Part shown: in pieces, positions 24,398 to 35,375 of the stretch
Layout: each line of letters begins with the position of its first letter
Numbering within the stretch: the stretch's first letter is position 1
Source of the DNA: Streptomyces sp. NBC_01116
GTDB lineage: Bacteria > Actinomycetota > Actinomycetes > Streptomycetales > Streptomycetaceae
DNA length: 64,000 nt
Assembly (NCBI RefSeq): GCF_041435495.1
Contig: NZ_CP108644.1
Span: forward strand, 6,123,501 to 6,187,500
Reading direction: 5' to 3'
The notes under the pieces: model-generated
What the model was told of the DNA's origin: nothing
What the model saw: only the letters and a program-made list of their open reading frames with translations
Database searches by the model: none
Program-made: the position numbers and the translations under genes

Positions 24398-26068
24398 ATG
24401 CGCATATTCAAGTCCCGGGCTGTCCGGGCGATCACGACAGCGGTCGCTGTCGGCCTGATCGCCACGGGCTGTTCCAGCGAGCGGGACGAGGGCAACTCCA
24501 AGGGGGGCGACAAGGACACGTTCGTCTTCGCCGGAGCCGGTGACCCCGGTTCCCTCGACCCCGCCCTCGCGAGTGACGGCGAGACGTTCCGTGTCACCCG
24601 TCAGGCCTTCGAGGCGCTCCTGGAGCACGAGCCCGGTGGCAGCAAGCTCGTCGGCGGCCTCGCGGAGAAGTGGTCGAGCGACCCGGCCGGCAAGGTCTGG
24701 ACGTTCAACCTGCGCCAGGGCGTGAAGTTCCACGACGGCGAGGCGTTCAACGCCGCCGCGGTCTGCGCGAACTACGACCACTGGTTCAACTGGAAGGGCA
24801 CGTACCAGTCCAGCGCGGTCTCCTACTACTGGCAGACCATCATGGGCGGGTTCGCGAAGAACGAGGACGCCGAGGCGCCCAAGCCCAACTACAAGTCCTG
24901 CACGGCCAAGGACGACAACACGGCCGTGATCGAGGTGAACGAGCCCTCGGCGAACCTGCCGGGCGGGTTCTCCCTCCAGGCGCTGGCGATCCACTCGCCG
25001 AAGGCCATCAAGGAGTACGAGAAGCAGGACGCGAGCGCCAAGGGCGACGCGATCACGTACCCCAAGTACAGCCAGGAGGCCGGCACGGTCGCCGGCACCG
25101 GCCCGTACAAGATCACGAAGTGGAACAAGGGGAACAAGGAAGTCTCCCTGACCCGCTTCGACGGCTACTGGGGCGACAAGGCCAAGGTGAAGAACCTGGT
25201 CTTCCGCACCATCTCCACCGAGGAGACCCGCCGCCAGGCGCTCCAGGCGGGTGACATCGACGGCTACGACCTGGTCGCGCCGGCCGATGTGACGACGCTG
25301 GAGAAGGAGGGTTACGAGGTCCCGACCCGTGACGTCTTCAACATCTTCTACATCGGGATGAGCCAGTCGGCGAACCCCGCGCTGAAGAAGCCCGAGGTCC
25401 GTCAGGCGATCACGCACGCCATCGACCGCGAGAACCTGGTCAACACCCAGCTGCCCGAGGGCGGCAAGGTCGCGACCCAGTTCATGCCCGACACGGTCGC
25501 CGGCTACTCGGACAAGGTGAAGACGTACCCGTTCGACACCGCCAAGGCGAAGGACCTCCTCAAGCAGGCCGGTGCGGAGAAGCTGAGCATCGACTTCTGC
25601 TACCCGACCGAGGTCACCCGCCCGTACATGCCTGCCCCGCAGGACATGTTCGAGCTGATGAAGGCCGACCTGGAGAAGGCCGGCATCACCGTCAAGCCGA
25701 AGGCCATGAAGTGGGCCCCGGACTACCTGGACGCCACCGAGGCGGGCTCCTGCGCCCTGCACATGCTCGGCTGGACCGGTGACTTCAACGACGGCTACAA
25801 CTTCATCGGCACCTGGTTCGCCGGACCGGACAAGCAGTGGGGCTTCAAGGACCAGAAGGTCTTCGACGCCGTGAACGCCGCTTCCGAGGTCACCGACCCG
25901 GCGGCCCGCACCGAGGCCTACAAGAAGGCCAACGAGGTCATCGCGGAGTACGTCCCGGGCGTGCCGATCTCCTCGTCGCCGCCGGCCATCGCGTTCGCCA
26001 AGAACGTCAACCCGCCGAAGGTCTCCCCGCTCACGCAGGAGGACTTCGCCGAGGTCTCCTTCAAGTAA
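24398..26068 (+). CDS. oligopeptide ABC transporter substrate-binding lipoprotein
   Basis: 556 residues from ATG 24398. The signal peptide ends in the lipobox LIATGC with Cys25, so it is anchored on the outer face of the membrane. The body is a family 5 solute-binding protein (SBP_bac_5): DPGSLDPALASDG, then YWQTIMGG and VRQAITHAIDRENLVN. It is the first gene of a five-gene dipeptide/oligopeptide import operon; the permeases and ATPases follow at once. Ligand not predictable from sequence. Confidence 0.92.
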   Translation: MRIFKSRAVRAITTAVAVGLIATGCSSERDEGNSKGGDKDTFVFAGAGDPGSLDPALASDGETFRVTRQAFEALLEHEPGGSKLVGGLAEKWSSDPAGKVWTFNLRQGVKFHDGEAFNAAAVCANYDHWFNWKGTYQSSAVSYYWQTIMGGFAKNEDAEAPKPNYKSCTAKDDNTAVIEVNEPSANLPGGFSLQALAIHSPKAIKEYEKQDASAKGDAITYPKYSQEAGTVAGTGPYKITKWNKGNKEVSLTRFDGYWGDKAKVKNLVFRTISTEETRRQALQAGDIDGYDLVAPADVTTLEKEGYEVPTRDVFNIFYIGMSQSANPALKKPEVRQAITHAIDRENLVNTQLPEGGKVATQFMPDTVAGYSDKVKTYPFDTAKAKDLLKQAGAEKLSIDFCYPTEVTRPYMPAPQDMFELMKADLEKAGITVKPKAMKWAPDYLDATEAGSCALHMLGWTGDFNDGYNFIGTWFAGPDKQWGFKDQKVFDAVNAASEVTDPAARTEAYKKANEVIAEYVPGVPISSSPPAIAFAKNVNPPKVSPLTQEDFAEVSFK

Positions 26069-26153
26069 TCGCACACCAGCGGGTCCGCCCGGCCACAGCA
26101 ACCAGGTGGCCGGGCGGACCCGCATCGACGCACGTGAGAAAGGGGCATGCGGG

Positions 26154-27158
26154 GTGCTGCGACTCGTCGTAAGAAGACTTCTCCAGCTCATTCCCACCCT
26201 GCTCGGCCTGTCGGTCCTGCTGTTCCTCTGGCTGAACCGACTGCCCGGCGGACCCGCCACAGCGATCCTGGGCGAGCGGGCCACCGAAGCCGAAGTAGCG
26301 AGAATCAACCGGGCACTCGGGCTCGACGAGCCGGTCCACGTCCAGTACTGGCGCTTCCTCAAGCGCATCTTCGAGCTCGACCTCGGAACCTCCACCCAGA
26401 CCGGCCAGCCGGTGTGGGACGAATTCACCCGCGCCTTCCCCGCCACGGTGGAGCTGAGCCTCGCGGCGATCCTGATCGCCGTCGTCGTCGGCATCCCGAT
26501 GGGCTACCTCGCGGCCAAGCACCGCGGTGGCTGGCTGGACGTCGCCTCCGTCTCCGGATCGCTGCTCGGCATCTGCATCCCGGTCTTCTTCCTGGCCGTG
26601 CTGCTGCGCGGGATCTTCTCCGTACAGCTCCAGTGGTTCCCGAGCCAGGGCCGCCTCGACTCCGGCCTCAACGCCACCGACGTCACCGGATTCGCCGTCC
26701 TGGACGGCCTGTTGACCGGTGAGTTCGACGCGAGCTGGAACGCGATCATGCACTTGATCCTGCCCGCCGTCGCGCTCGCCTCGATCCCGCTCGCCGTCAT
26801 CGTCCGGATGACCCGCGCCAGCGTGCTGGAAGTGCTCGGCGAGGACTACATCCGCACCGCCGAGTCCAAGGGCCTCGACAAGAGGACCGTGCGCGGGCGC
26901 CATGTCCTGCGCAACGCCCTGCTGCCCGTGATCACCGCGGTCGGCCTGCTGACCGGCAGCCTGCTCTCCGGTGCGGTGCTCACCGAGTCCGTCTTCGACT
27001 TCGGCGGGCTGGGCTCCTTCATCCGTACGGCGATCGACGGCCGCGACTATCCGGTCCTCGTCGGGTTCATTCTCTTCATCGCGATGGTGTACGTGCTGAT
27101 CAACCTGCTGGTCGACCTCGCGTACAGCATCATCGACCCGAGAGTGCGGGTGCACTGA
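26154..27158 (+). CDS. oligopeptide ABC transporter permease (DppB-like)
   Basis: 334 residues from GTG 26154, with GAGAAAGGGGC upstream; an ATG at 26146 is in another frame. It is a six-helix inner-membrane permease of the DppB/OppB type: N-terminal RLLQLIPTLLGLSVLLFLW, and the ATPase-contact (EAA) loop around EDYIRTAESKGLDKRTVRGR. It follows the binding protein by 85 bp. Confidence 0.93.
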   Translation: MLRLVVRRLLQLIPTLLGLSVLLFLWLNRLPGGPATAILGERATEAEVARINRALGLDEPVHVQYWRFLKRIFELDLGTSTQTGQPVWDEFTRAFPATVELSLAAILIAVVVGIPMGYLAAKHRGGWLDVASVSGSLLGICIPVFFLAVLLRGIFSVQLQWFPSQGRLDSGLNATDVTGFAVLDGLLTGEFDASWNAIMHLILPAVALASIPLAVIVRMTRASVLEVLGEDYIRTAESKGLDKRTVRGRHVLRNALLPVITAVGLLTGSLLSGAVLTESVFDFGGLGSFIRTAIDGRDYPVLVGFILFIAMVYVLINLLVDLAYSIIDPRVRVH

Positions 27159-27159
27159 C

Positions 27160-28122
27160 GTGACGATCCTGACCAACAAAGCGGACAAGGTCGACCGCCT
27201 CGCCGAGCTGACCCAGAGCTCGGAGACGGTCACCGGAACCAGTCTGTGGCGCGAGGCGTTCCGCCGGATGCGCTCCAGCAAGATGGCGATCATCGGCGCG
27301 GTCATCATCGGCGCGTTCGTCATCGTCGCCATCGTCGGACCGATGGTGGCCCCGCACGGCGCCACCGCGCAGAACTGGCGCAGTGAGGTCTTCCCCAACC
27401 AGGGCAAGTTCGTCGGCATGCGCGGCGAGAACTGGTTCGGCCTGGACCACCTGGGCCGCGACATGTTCTCCCGCTGGCTCGTCGGCGCCCGGCAGACGCT
27501 GCTCGTCGGTGTCGTCTCCATGCTCATCGGGCTGATCGTCGGCGCGCTGGTCGGTGTGCTCTCCGGAGCCGCCGCGACCCTCGGCGGCAAGGTCGGCCGG
27601 CGCGTCGACACCGTGATCATGCGCTTCACCGACATCATGCTGTCGCTTCCCTCGCTGCTGCTCGCGGTCTCCATCGCCGCGGTCCTCGGCCAGTCGCTGA
27701 CCACCGTGATGATCGCCGTGGGTGTCGTCCAGATCCCCATCTTCGCCCGCCTGCTGCGCGGTTCGATGCTGGTCCAGGGCGGCGCGGACTACGTGCTCGC
27801 CGCGAAGGCGGTCGGCATCCGGCGCAAGCGGATCGTGCTCACGCAGATCCTGCCGAACTCGCTGAGCCCGGTGATCGTCCAGGCCACGCTGAGCCTGGCC
27901 ACCGCGATCATCGAGGCCGCGGCCCTGTCCTACCTGGGCCTCGGCAACCCCGACCCGGCCGTGCCCGAATGGGGCGTGATGCTCTCCCAGGCGCAGCGCT
28001 TCTTCGACAACGAGCCGATGATGGCCGCCTACCCGGCCATCGGGATCATCATCACCGCCCTCGGCTTCACCCTGCTCGGCGAGGCCATGCGCGAAGCCCT
28101 CGACCCGAAGTTGCGAGGCTGA
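27160..28122 (+). CDS. oligopeptide ABC transporter permease (DppC-like)
   Basis: 320 residues from GTG 27160, one base after the preceding stop. A DppC/OppC-type permease with the characteristic N-terminal helix (IIGAVIIGAFVIVAIVGP), then GLDHLGRDMFSRWLVGARQTL, and the EAA loop ADYVLAAKAVGIRRKRIVL. It pairs with the DppB-like permease to form the membrane channel. Confidence 0.94.
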   Translation: MTILTNKADKVDRLAELTQSSETVTGTSLWREAFRRMRSSKMAIIGAVIIGAFVIVAIVGPMVAPHGATAQNWRSEVFPNQGKFVGMRGENWFGLDHLGRDMFSRWLVGARQTLLVGVVSMLIGLIVGALVGVLSGAAATLGGKVGRRVDTVIMRFTDIMLSLPSLLLAVSIAAVLGQSLTTVMIAVGVVQIPIFARLLRGSMLVQGGADYVLAAKAVGIRRKRIVLTQILPNSLSPVIVQATLSLATAIIEAAALSYLGLGNPDPAVPEWGVMLSQAQRFFDNEPMMAAYPAIGIIITALGFTLLGEAMREALDPKLRG

Positions 28123-28128
28123 AGTCCC

Positions 28129-30326
<2,198 letters not shown>

Positions 30327-30356
30327 GGGAGCGTCCGACACCGGCACAATTGCCCG

Positions 30357-31028
30357 GTGCTCACCGAACTGTTCACGCCCTCCGTCCAGCACGCGCTCGA
30401 TCTCGTCGGGATCTTCGTCTTCGCGATCTCGGGCGCCCTGCTCGCCGTCCGCAAGAACTTCGATGTCTTCGGCATCGCGGTTCTCGCGGAGGTGACAGCG
30501 CTGGGCGGAGGGCTGTTCCGTGATGTGATGATCGGCGCGATCCCGCCCGCCGCCTTCACCGACCTCGGCTACTTCACCACCCCGCTGGTCGCCGCCGTCC
30601 TGGTCTTCTTCCTCCACCCGCACGTGGAGCGCATCCAGGTCGGCGTCAACGTCTTCGACGCGGCGGGGCTCGGCCTGTTCTGTGTGACCGGCACGGTCAA
30701 GGCGTACGAGTACGGCCTCGGGCTCACCGCTTCGGCGGCGCTGGGCCTGGCCACCGCGGTCGGCGGCGGTGTGCTGCGCGACGTGCTGGCCAACGAGGTG
30801 CCCTCCCTGCTGCGCTGGGACCGCGACCTGTACGCGGTGCCCGCGATCGTCGGCGCGACCATGGTCGTCCTCTGCATCCGCTTCGACACCCTCAACGCCC
30901 TGACCAGCGGGCTGGCGGTGATCGCCGCGTTCGCGCTGCGGCTGCTGGCGCTGCGCTTCCACTGGCGCGCGCCCCGCGCGTACAACCGCTCCTCCGCACG
31001 CGCCGAGGAGGGTTCGGCGGCCACGTAG
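30357..31028 (+). CDS. TRIC-type / UPF0126 membrane channel protein
   Basis: 223 residues from GTG 30357. It holds two tandem three-helix units, each with the family glycine-rich stretch (FVFAISGALLAVRKN and FCVTGTVKAYEYGLG) and the GG(x)RD motifs GGGLFRDV and GGGVLRDV. UPF0126 proteins are the bacterial form of trimeric intracellular cation channels, probably potassium-permeable. The C-terminal tail is basic. It starts 30 bp after the ABC operon and may be co-transcribed. Confidence 0.88.
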   Translation: MLTELFTPSVQHALDLVGIFVFAISGALLAVRKNFDVFGIAVLAEVTALGGGLFRDVMIGAIPPAAFTDLGYFTTPLVAAVLVFFLHPHVERIQVGVNVFDAAGLGLFCVTGTVKAYEYGLGLTASAALGLATAVGGGVLRDVLANEVPSLLRWDRDLYAVPAIVGATMVVLCIRFDTLNALTSGLAVIAAFALRLLALRFHWRAPRAYNRSSARAEEGSAAT

Positions 31029-31047
31029 CGTGCGGCTCTCAAAAAAG

Positions 31048-31063
31048 CTACCGCTCAGTAGCG
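31048..31063 (+). promoter_or_regulatory. inverted repeat upstream of thioesterase
   Basis: GCTAC-CGCTCA-GTAGC lies within the stretch after AAAAAA, about 23-38 bp before the ATG at 31086. The form TACCGCTCAGTA resembles operators of TetR-type lipid regulators. Inference from motif shape only. Confidence 0.35.
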
Positions 31064-31085
31064 GGACCCATGTACCGTGCATGCC

Positions 31086-31955
31086 ATGGCACAGGCAGCG
31101 ACTGAGGCGGCGCAGACCGCACGGGCAACCATCGGCGACAGCGAGTTCGACCGGGACACCGCGGTCACCCTGCGCGAGGAAGGCGTCTACGACGCCGAAC
31201 TCTCCGCGGGCTGGACCATCATCCAAGCCGTCAACGGCGGCTATCTGCTGGCACTGCTCGGCCGGGCGCTGGGCGACGCCCTGCCGCACCCCGACCCGTT
31301 CTCGGTCTCGGCGCACTACCTCACCGCCTCCGTGCCCGGACCCGCCGTCGTGCGCACCCAGATCGTCCGCACCGGCCGCACCCTCTCCACGGGCCAGGCC
31401 TCGCTCTTCCAGTACGCCGAGGACGGCAGCGAGATCGAGCGCATCCGGGTCCTGGCCACCTACGGCGACCTGGACACGCTCCCCGACGACGTCCGCACGA
31501 CGGCCCTGCCGCCCGCCATGCCGGACCGGGACCACTGCCTGGGCCCGAGCGACGGTGCGCCCAGAATTCCCGGCAGCTCCGCCATCACCGACCGCCTGGA
31601 CATCAAGCTCGACCCGGCCACCGTCGGCTGGGCCGTCGGAGCCCCGTCCGGCAAGGGCGAGATGCGCGGCTGGTTCGGCCTGGCCGACGGCCGCGACCCC
31701 GACCCGCTGTCGCTGCTGCTCACCGTGGACGCCCTGCCGCCGACCTCGTTCGAGCTGGGCCTGGCCGGCTGGACCCCCACCGTCGAGCTGACCACCCACA
31801 TCCGCTGCCGCCCCGCGCCGGGCCCGCTGCGCGTCTCCATCACCACCCGCAACCTCGCGGGCGGCTTCCTGGAGGAGGACGCGGAGGTCTGGGACAGCGC
31901 CGACCGCCTCGTCGCCCAGTCCCGCCAGCTGGCCAAGGCCCCGCGCACCGCCTGA
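31086..31955 (+). CDS. acyl-CoA thioesterase-family (hot-dog) protein
   Basis: 289 residues from ATG 31086; GTG 31077 would add three. It is a double hot-dog protein of the TesB-like type: GWTIIQAVNGGYLLALLGRA in the first half, then HYLTASVPGPAVVRTQIVR and, in the second half, THIRCRPAPGPLRVS with a DSADRLVAQSRQLAK ending. Such enzymes hydrolyse acyl-CoA thioesters. It converges with the MerR gene only seven bases away. Confidence 0.85.
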   Translation: MAQAATEAAQTARATIGDSEFDRDTAVTLREEGVYDAELSAGWTIIQAVNGGYLLALLGRALGDALPHPDPFSVSAHYLTASVPGPAVVRTQIVRTGRTLSTGQASLFQYAEDGSEIERIRVLATYGDLDTLPDDVRTTALPPAMPDRDHCLGPSDGAPRIPGSSAITDRLDIKLDPATVGWAVGAPSGKGEMRGWFGLADGRDPDPLSLLLTVDALPPTSFELGLAGWTPTVELTTHIRCRPAPGPLRVSITTRNLAGGFLEEDAEVWDSADRLVAQSRQLAKAPRTA

Positions 31956-31962
31956 GGCCCCG

Positions 31963-32784
31963 TCACTCCCAGACCGCGGACTCCGGATCGACGCCGTGGG
32001 CCGCGGCGTTCGCGGCGATCACCTCGCACAGCCAGCCGCCGAGTCCCGGCGCGATCGCGTCGTAGTGCGCGACGTAGCCGGGGTCGGTGACATACGTCCG
32101 GCCGATGCAGACCTGCATGGCGTAGGTGCAGTCGAAGTACGTCGAGATCTGCGCGCGGTGCCGCTCCGCGAGGGCGTCCGCGACCCCCGACCCGGGAGCG
32201 ACGCCCGTGCGGTAGGCGGTGGCGAGGTCGGCCGACAGGGCCTCGGCGACCGCCGCCACGTCCTTCCAGTCCTCGCGGCTCATGCGCGCCGCCCGCTCCG
32301 CGTACTGCGCCCACTGGGCGGTGTCGCCCCAGCGCTCCTCGGCCTCCTCGGTGCGGGCGGGCTCCCAGTCGGCCCCGAAGATCTCCACCTGCTCCTCGGG
32401 CGTCAGCCGGATGCCCGGCTTCGACTCCAGCAGCATGCGGTCCACCGCGCCCACCATCCGCTCCAGCCGGGAGATCCGCTCCGCGAGCTGCCCCCGCTGC
32501 CGGTGCAGATGCTCGCGCGCGTCGACCTCCGGGTCGTCCAGGAGCCGCCCGATCGCGGCGAGCGGGATGCCGATCTCCCGGTAGACGAGGACCCGGTGCA
32601 GCCGGGCGACGTCGTCGTCCCCGTACACCCGGTATCCGGCCCTCGTGCGCCCGCCCGGCCGCACCAGGCCGATGGTGTCCCAGTGGTGCAGCGTCTTCAC
32701 GCTGACCCCGACGAGCCCGGCCGTCCGCCCCACGGTCAGGCCGTCGGCGGGCGGTTCCCCGGGGTGTCGGTCCTCGCTCCTCAT
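31963..32784 (-). CDS. MerR-family regulator with TipAS-type ligand domain
   Basis: 273 residues from ATG 32784. The N-terminal winged helix reads LTVGRTAGLVGVSVKTLHHW with DTIGLVRPGGR, followed by a long dimerisation helix (residues ~90-125). The C-terminal ~140 residues are a TipAS domain (AQWAQYAERAARMSREDWKD; STYFDCTYAMQVCIGRTYV), which in TipA binds thiopeptide antibiotics. It lies 44 bp behind the DUF2268 gene on the same strand. That gene's promoter has the MerR-type 19-bp spacer with a palindrome, so this protein probably controls both genes. Confidence 0.88.
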   Translation of the reverse strand: MRSEDRHPGEPPADGLTVGRTAGLVGVSVKTLHHWDTIGLVRPGGRTRAGYRVYGDDDVARLHRVLVYREIGIPLAAIGRLLDDPEVDAREHLHRQRGQLAERISRLERMVGAVDRMLLESKPGIRLTPEEQVEIFGADWEPARTEEAEERWGDTAQWAQYAERAARMSREDWKDVAAVAEALSADLATAYRTGVAPGSGVADALAERHRAQISTYFDCTYAMQVCIGRTYVTDPGYVAHYDAIAPGLGGWLCEVIAANAAAHGVDPESAVWE

Positions 32785-32828
32785 CGGACCAGTCTCCCGG
32801 AACCGGTGACGCGGGCCCCCGGGCCGGG

Positions 32829-33713
32829 TCATGCGCGGGTCGGCACGCCCGCGTTCCCGAGGACCTCGCGCGCGGGCAGCGCGACGCTCGCCGCGGCGGT
32901 CAGCCCGGAGGCCGCGAGGTGGGCGTCGGCGAAGCGCAGCCCGGCCGCGTATCCGGCGAAGTCCGGCAGTCCGACCGGCTCCTGCCCCAGCCGGAGGGCG
33001 GTGCGGTCGCCGAACACGTACGGGGACAGGTTCCGCATGCCCGCCACGTCGATCCCGGCCGCCACCTTCGCGCACGCGTCGTCCAGCTCCGCGCCGGACA
33101 GCGAGGTCGCCCAGGGGCCCATGGCGTCCTCGCCCGCCAGCTCCCGCACGAAGGCCTCTGCCAGCCCTTCGGCCACGACCTGCTCGCCGACCGTGACCGC
33201 CATCGGGTCCCAGTCCACGTTGGCGTAGCGGACGTTGTGGTGCAGCTCGTGGGCGGCGGCGTGCCCGATCTTGGCGAGGCTGGTCGCGGTGGGCCACATC
33301 ATCAGCAGGATCGCGCCCGGGATGCCGCCGAGGCCGAAGTAGCCCTGGTTGAGGCGCATCATCGGGTCGTCCGGGTCGCCGAGCACCAGGACCACGTGCA
33401 CGGTGCCGGCGGTCCGGGCGCCGGGCGCGGCCGCGCCCAGCCGTTCCCGCGCGGCGGCGAGGGAGCCCTCGATCCGCTCCCACACCCGGGCCTCCCGCAT
33501 CCGCTCCAGGGCCTCCGGCAGGCGCGGGTCGTCCCGGTCGAGCGGGAACCCGCTGCCCGCGCGGTGCGTCTCGACCAGGTCGCCGACCCCCACCCGGGAC
33601 ATCACCTCCTGCAACGGGGCGAGCATCTCGCGCAGGGCGTCGGGTCGCCGGGCCACGGGGCGGCGCAGGAGGTCGAGGTGGGCGGCGGCGGTGTCATGGA
33701 CGACGATCTTCAT
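32829..33713 (-). CDS. DUF2268 putative zinc protease
   Basis: 294 residues from ATG 33713. DUF2268 proteins carry a zinc-protease HExxH motif, here in AAAHELHHNVRY around residue 156, with a further acidic ligand candidate in VVAEGLAEAFV. No signal peptide is evident, so it is cytosolic. The predicted transcript starts only one to three bases before the ATG, so it is probably translated leaderless. Co-transcribed with the MerR-TipAS gene; perhaps a drug- or stress-induced protein. Confidence 0.82.
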   Translation of the reverse strand: MKIVVHDTAAAHLDLLRRPVARRPDALREMLAPLQEVMSRVGVGDLVETHRAGSGFPLDRDDPRLPEALERMREARVWERIEGSLAAARERLGAAAPGARTAGTVHVVLVLGDPDDPMMRLNQGYFGLGGIPGAILLMMWPTATSLAKIGHAAAHELHHNVRYANVDWDPMAVTVGEQVVAEGLAEAFVRELAGEDAMGPWATSLSGAELDDACAKVAAGIDVAGMRNLSPYVFGDRTALRLGQEPVGLPDFAGYAAGLRFADAHLAASGLTAAASVALPAREVLGNAGVPTRA

Positions 33714-33721
33714 ACCCGGGG

Positions 33722-33752
33722 ACCGTAGAGCCTCCTGTTACGGGAGGGTCAA
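33722..33752 (-). promoter_or_regulatory. MerR-type promoter/operator of DUF2268-merR operon
   Basis: On the minus strand TTGACC (33752-33747) and TACGGT (33727-33722) are separated by exactly 19 bp, the over-long spacer typical of MerR-activated promoters. Inside the spacer lies the palindrome CCTCCCGTAACAGGAGG (33747-33731), with only one mismatched pair. The start codon follows at 33713, implying a leaderless transcript. Confidence 0.8.
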
Positions 33753-33814
33753 GGGCCGGCAAGGGCGGTCGGGGGCGGCCGGCGGCGGTCCCGGGCGGTC
33801 GGGAAAGGGTGCGG

Positions 33815-34441
33815 TCACCCCTCGTCCAGCCAGTGCTCGCGGCCGATCGAGACCAGCCGCAGCCGGCGCCGGGCCACCCGCACGACCTCCCGCTCACCCG
33901 CCGGACCCGCCTCCAGCAGGGCCGAGGCGGTGATCACCATGTGGTCCACATAGAGGCCGCCCAGCATCAGCAGGTCCTCCGTGCTCCACCCGGAGGACCC
34001 CGGCTCCTCGCGCAGCGCGAGCGCCACCTCCTGCGCGAATCTCCGCAGTTGGGCGGCGATGGCCACGCGCACCGGTCCCACACCGCCGTGCTGCTCACGG
34101 GCGATGAACCGGAAGTGGGCGGGCTGCGCGCCGACATGACGCGCTATCACCTCCACGCTGCGGTCCAGCCGTTCCTCGCTGTCGCCCGTCTCCGCGAGCA
34201 CCGCGCCGATCAGCCCGTGCAGGCTGCCCAGGGTCTCCTCGACCAGGGCGACGCCGAGCGCGGCGGTGTCCTCGAAGTGCCGGTAGAAGGCCGTCGGGGT
34301 GACTCCGGCGGCCCGGGTCACCTCCCGCAGGCCCAGGCTGCTCAGGCTCTGGTGCTCCAGCAGCGCGAGCGCCGCGTCCAGGAGGGCCTGGCGCGTCCTC
34401 AGCTTCTGGGTCTGGCGGACTCCGGCGGGGGTGTGACTCAT
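33815..34441 (-). CDS. TetR-family transcriptional regulator
   Basis: 208 residues. The N-terminal helix-turn-helix reads TRQALLDAALALLEHQSLSS, then LGLREVTRAAGVTPTAFYRHF. The C-terminal half (HFRFIAREQHGGVGPVR) is like FabR-type regulators of unsaturated fatty acid synthesis. It is divergent from the small membrane gene at 34613. CAGTAAACA and CAGTGAACA repeats in the shared upstream region are candidate operators. Confidence 0.88.
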   Translation of the reverse strand: MSHTPAGVRQTQKLRTRQALLDAALALLEHQSLSSLGLREVTRAAGVTPTAFYRHFEDTAALGVALVEETLGSLHGLIGAVLAETGDSEERLDRSVEVIARHVGAQPAHFRFIAREQHGGVGPVRVAIAAQLRRFAQEVALALREEPGSSGWSTEDLLMLGGLYVDHMVITASALLEAGPAGEREVVRVARRRLRLVSIGREHWLDEG

Positions 34442-34447
34442 GCCATT

Positions 34448-34512
34448 CAGTAAACAACCGTTCTCCGAGTCGGGGAAGGGGTCCGGGGTTTAGACTTCCA
34501 AGTCAGTGAACA
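34448..34512. promoter_or_regulatory. candidate TetR operators in divergent region
   Basis: CAGTAAACA (34448-34456) and CAGTGAACA (34504-34512) differ by one base and lie 56 bp apart. A small inverted repeat GACTT-CC-AAGTC (34493-34504) adjoins the second copy. The first copy is seven bases from the regulator's own start codon. Confidence 0.4.
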
Positions 34513-34612
34513 CTCGTACTCCCAACGGTTTCCCCGTGGCCGCCCGGCGGCTCCCGAAGGGCTTCCCCACGGCCGCCGGACGGTGTGCGCCGTCGCACAG
34601 AGAGGTTCCGCC

Positions 34613-34768
34613 GTGCTCGTCCTCGTCGTCGCGCTGCTTCTGCTGGGCATCGTCCTCGGGACGGTCGCCCACATCCCGCTGCCGCTGACCCTGGCCGCCG
34701 CGACCGTGATCGGCTGCTGGCTGCTGATCTTCGCCGTACGCGAGCGCGCGTCGCGCCGCGACCACTGA
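34613..34768 (+). CDS. small membrane protein
   Basis: 51 residues from GTG 34613, chosen because AGAGAGG lies just upstream; GTG 34583 would add ten polar residues. Two membrane helices are evident (LVLVVALLLLGIVLG and LAAATVIGCWLLIFAV), followed by a basic end RERASRRDH. Small two-helix proteins of this kind are common in Streptomyces and have no known function. Confidence 0.6.
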   Translation: MLVLVVALLLLGIVLGTVAHIPLPLTLAAATVIGCWLLIFAVRERASRRDH

Positions 34769-34841
34769 CCGCCCGCCGCCGCGACCGCACCCGCACCCGC
34801 CGAGCCGCCGTTTCCCGGACCGATCCGAAGGAGCTCGCACC

Positions 34842-35222
34842 ATGACCCTCACCGACCTCGCCCGCCGCGCGACCGCTTCCGATTCCGGCGCCGGTGCCGA
34901 CGCCGCATCGGGTTCCGCAGGCACCGCACGGGACCTCGACCCCGTCCCCGTCGCGGGTACGGACGCGGCGGCCTCCCGGTCCACGGGCCGGGAGGCGGAC
35001 GGGCCGGCCGTCGCCTCGTTCGTCCTCGGCCTCGTCGGGCTGCTGGTCTTCAACCTCCTGCTCGGGCCCACCGCGATCGTGATGGCCCTGCTGGCCCTGG
35101 CCCGCCGCACCCGCCGCCGGGGACGCGCCCTGCTCGGCCTCGCCCTGGGCGTCGCCGACCTCGTCGTGCTCGCCGTCCTCGTCACCGGCAACGGCACGAT
35201 CGCCTGGAACTTCGGCGGCTGA
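34842..35222 (+). CDS. DUF4190-like small membrane protein
   Basis: 126 residues from ATG 34842 with AAGGAG upstream. The first ~60 residues are Ala/Ser/Asp-rich and disordered. Two membrane helices then span VASFVLGLVGLLVFNLLLG-type sequence and LLGLALGVADLVVLAVLV, joined by a basic RRTRRRGR loop, the DUF4190 arrangement. Function unknown. It follows the small membrane gene by 73 bp and may share its transcript. Confidence 0.7.
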   Translation: MTLTDLARRATASDSGAGADAASGSAGTARDLDPVPVAGTDAAASRSTGREADGPAVASFVLGLVGLLVFNLLLGPTAIVMALLALARRTRRRGRALLGLALGVADLVVLAVLVTGNGTIAWNFGG

Positions 35223-35359
35223 CGGGGCCGCCGCGCAGCCGCCACCCGGCCTCATGAGCCGTTCGCGCGGAGGTGTGCGGGGACGGGTGCGGGGGTGTGC
35301 GGGGGTGGGCGCGGGGGCCGGGCCGTGACGCGCCCGGCATGCGTCCCGCGCCGGGCTCG

Positions 35360-35365
35360 TAGAAT
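35360..35365 (+). promoter_or_regulatory. -10 element of cysteine desulfurase gene
   Basis: TAGAAT lies ten bases before the ATG at 35376, so the transcript would start within a few bases of the start codon and be leaderless or nearly so. No clear -35 was seen. Confidence 0.45.
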
Positions 35366-35375
35366 CGGCCCCACC

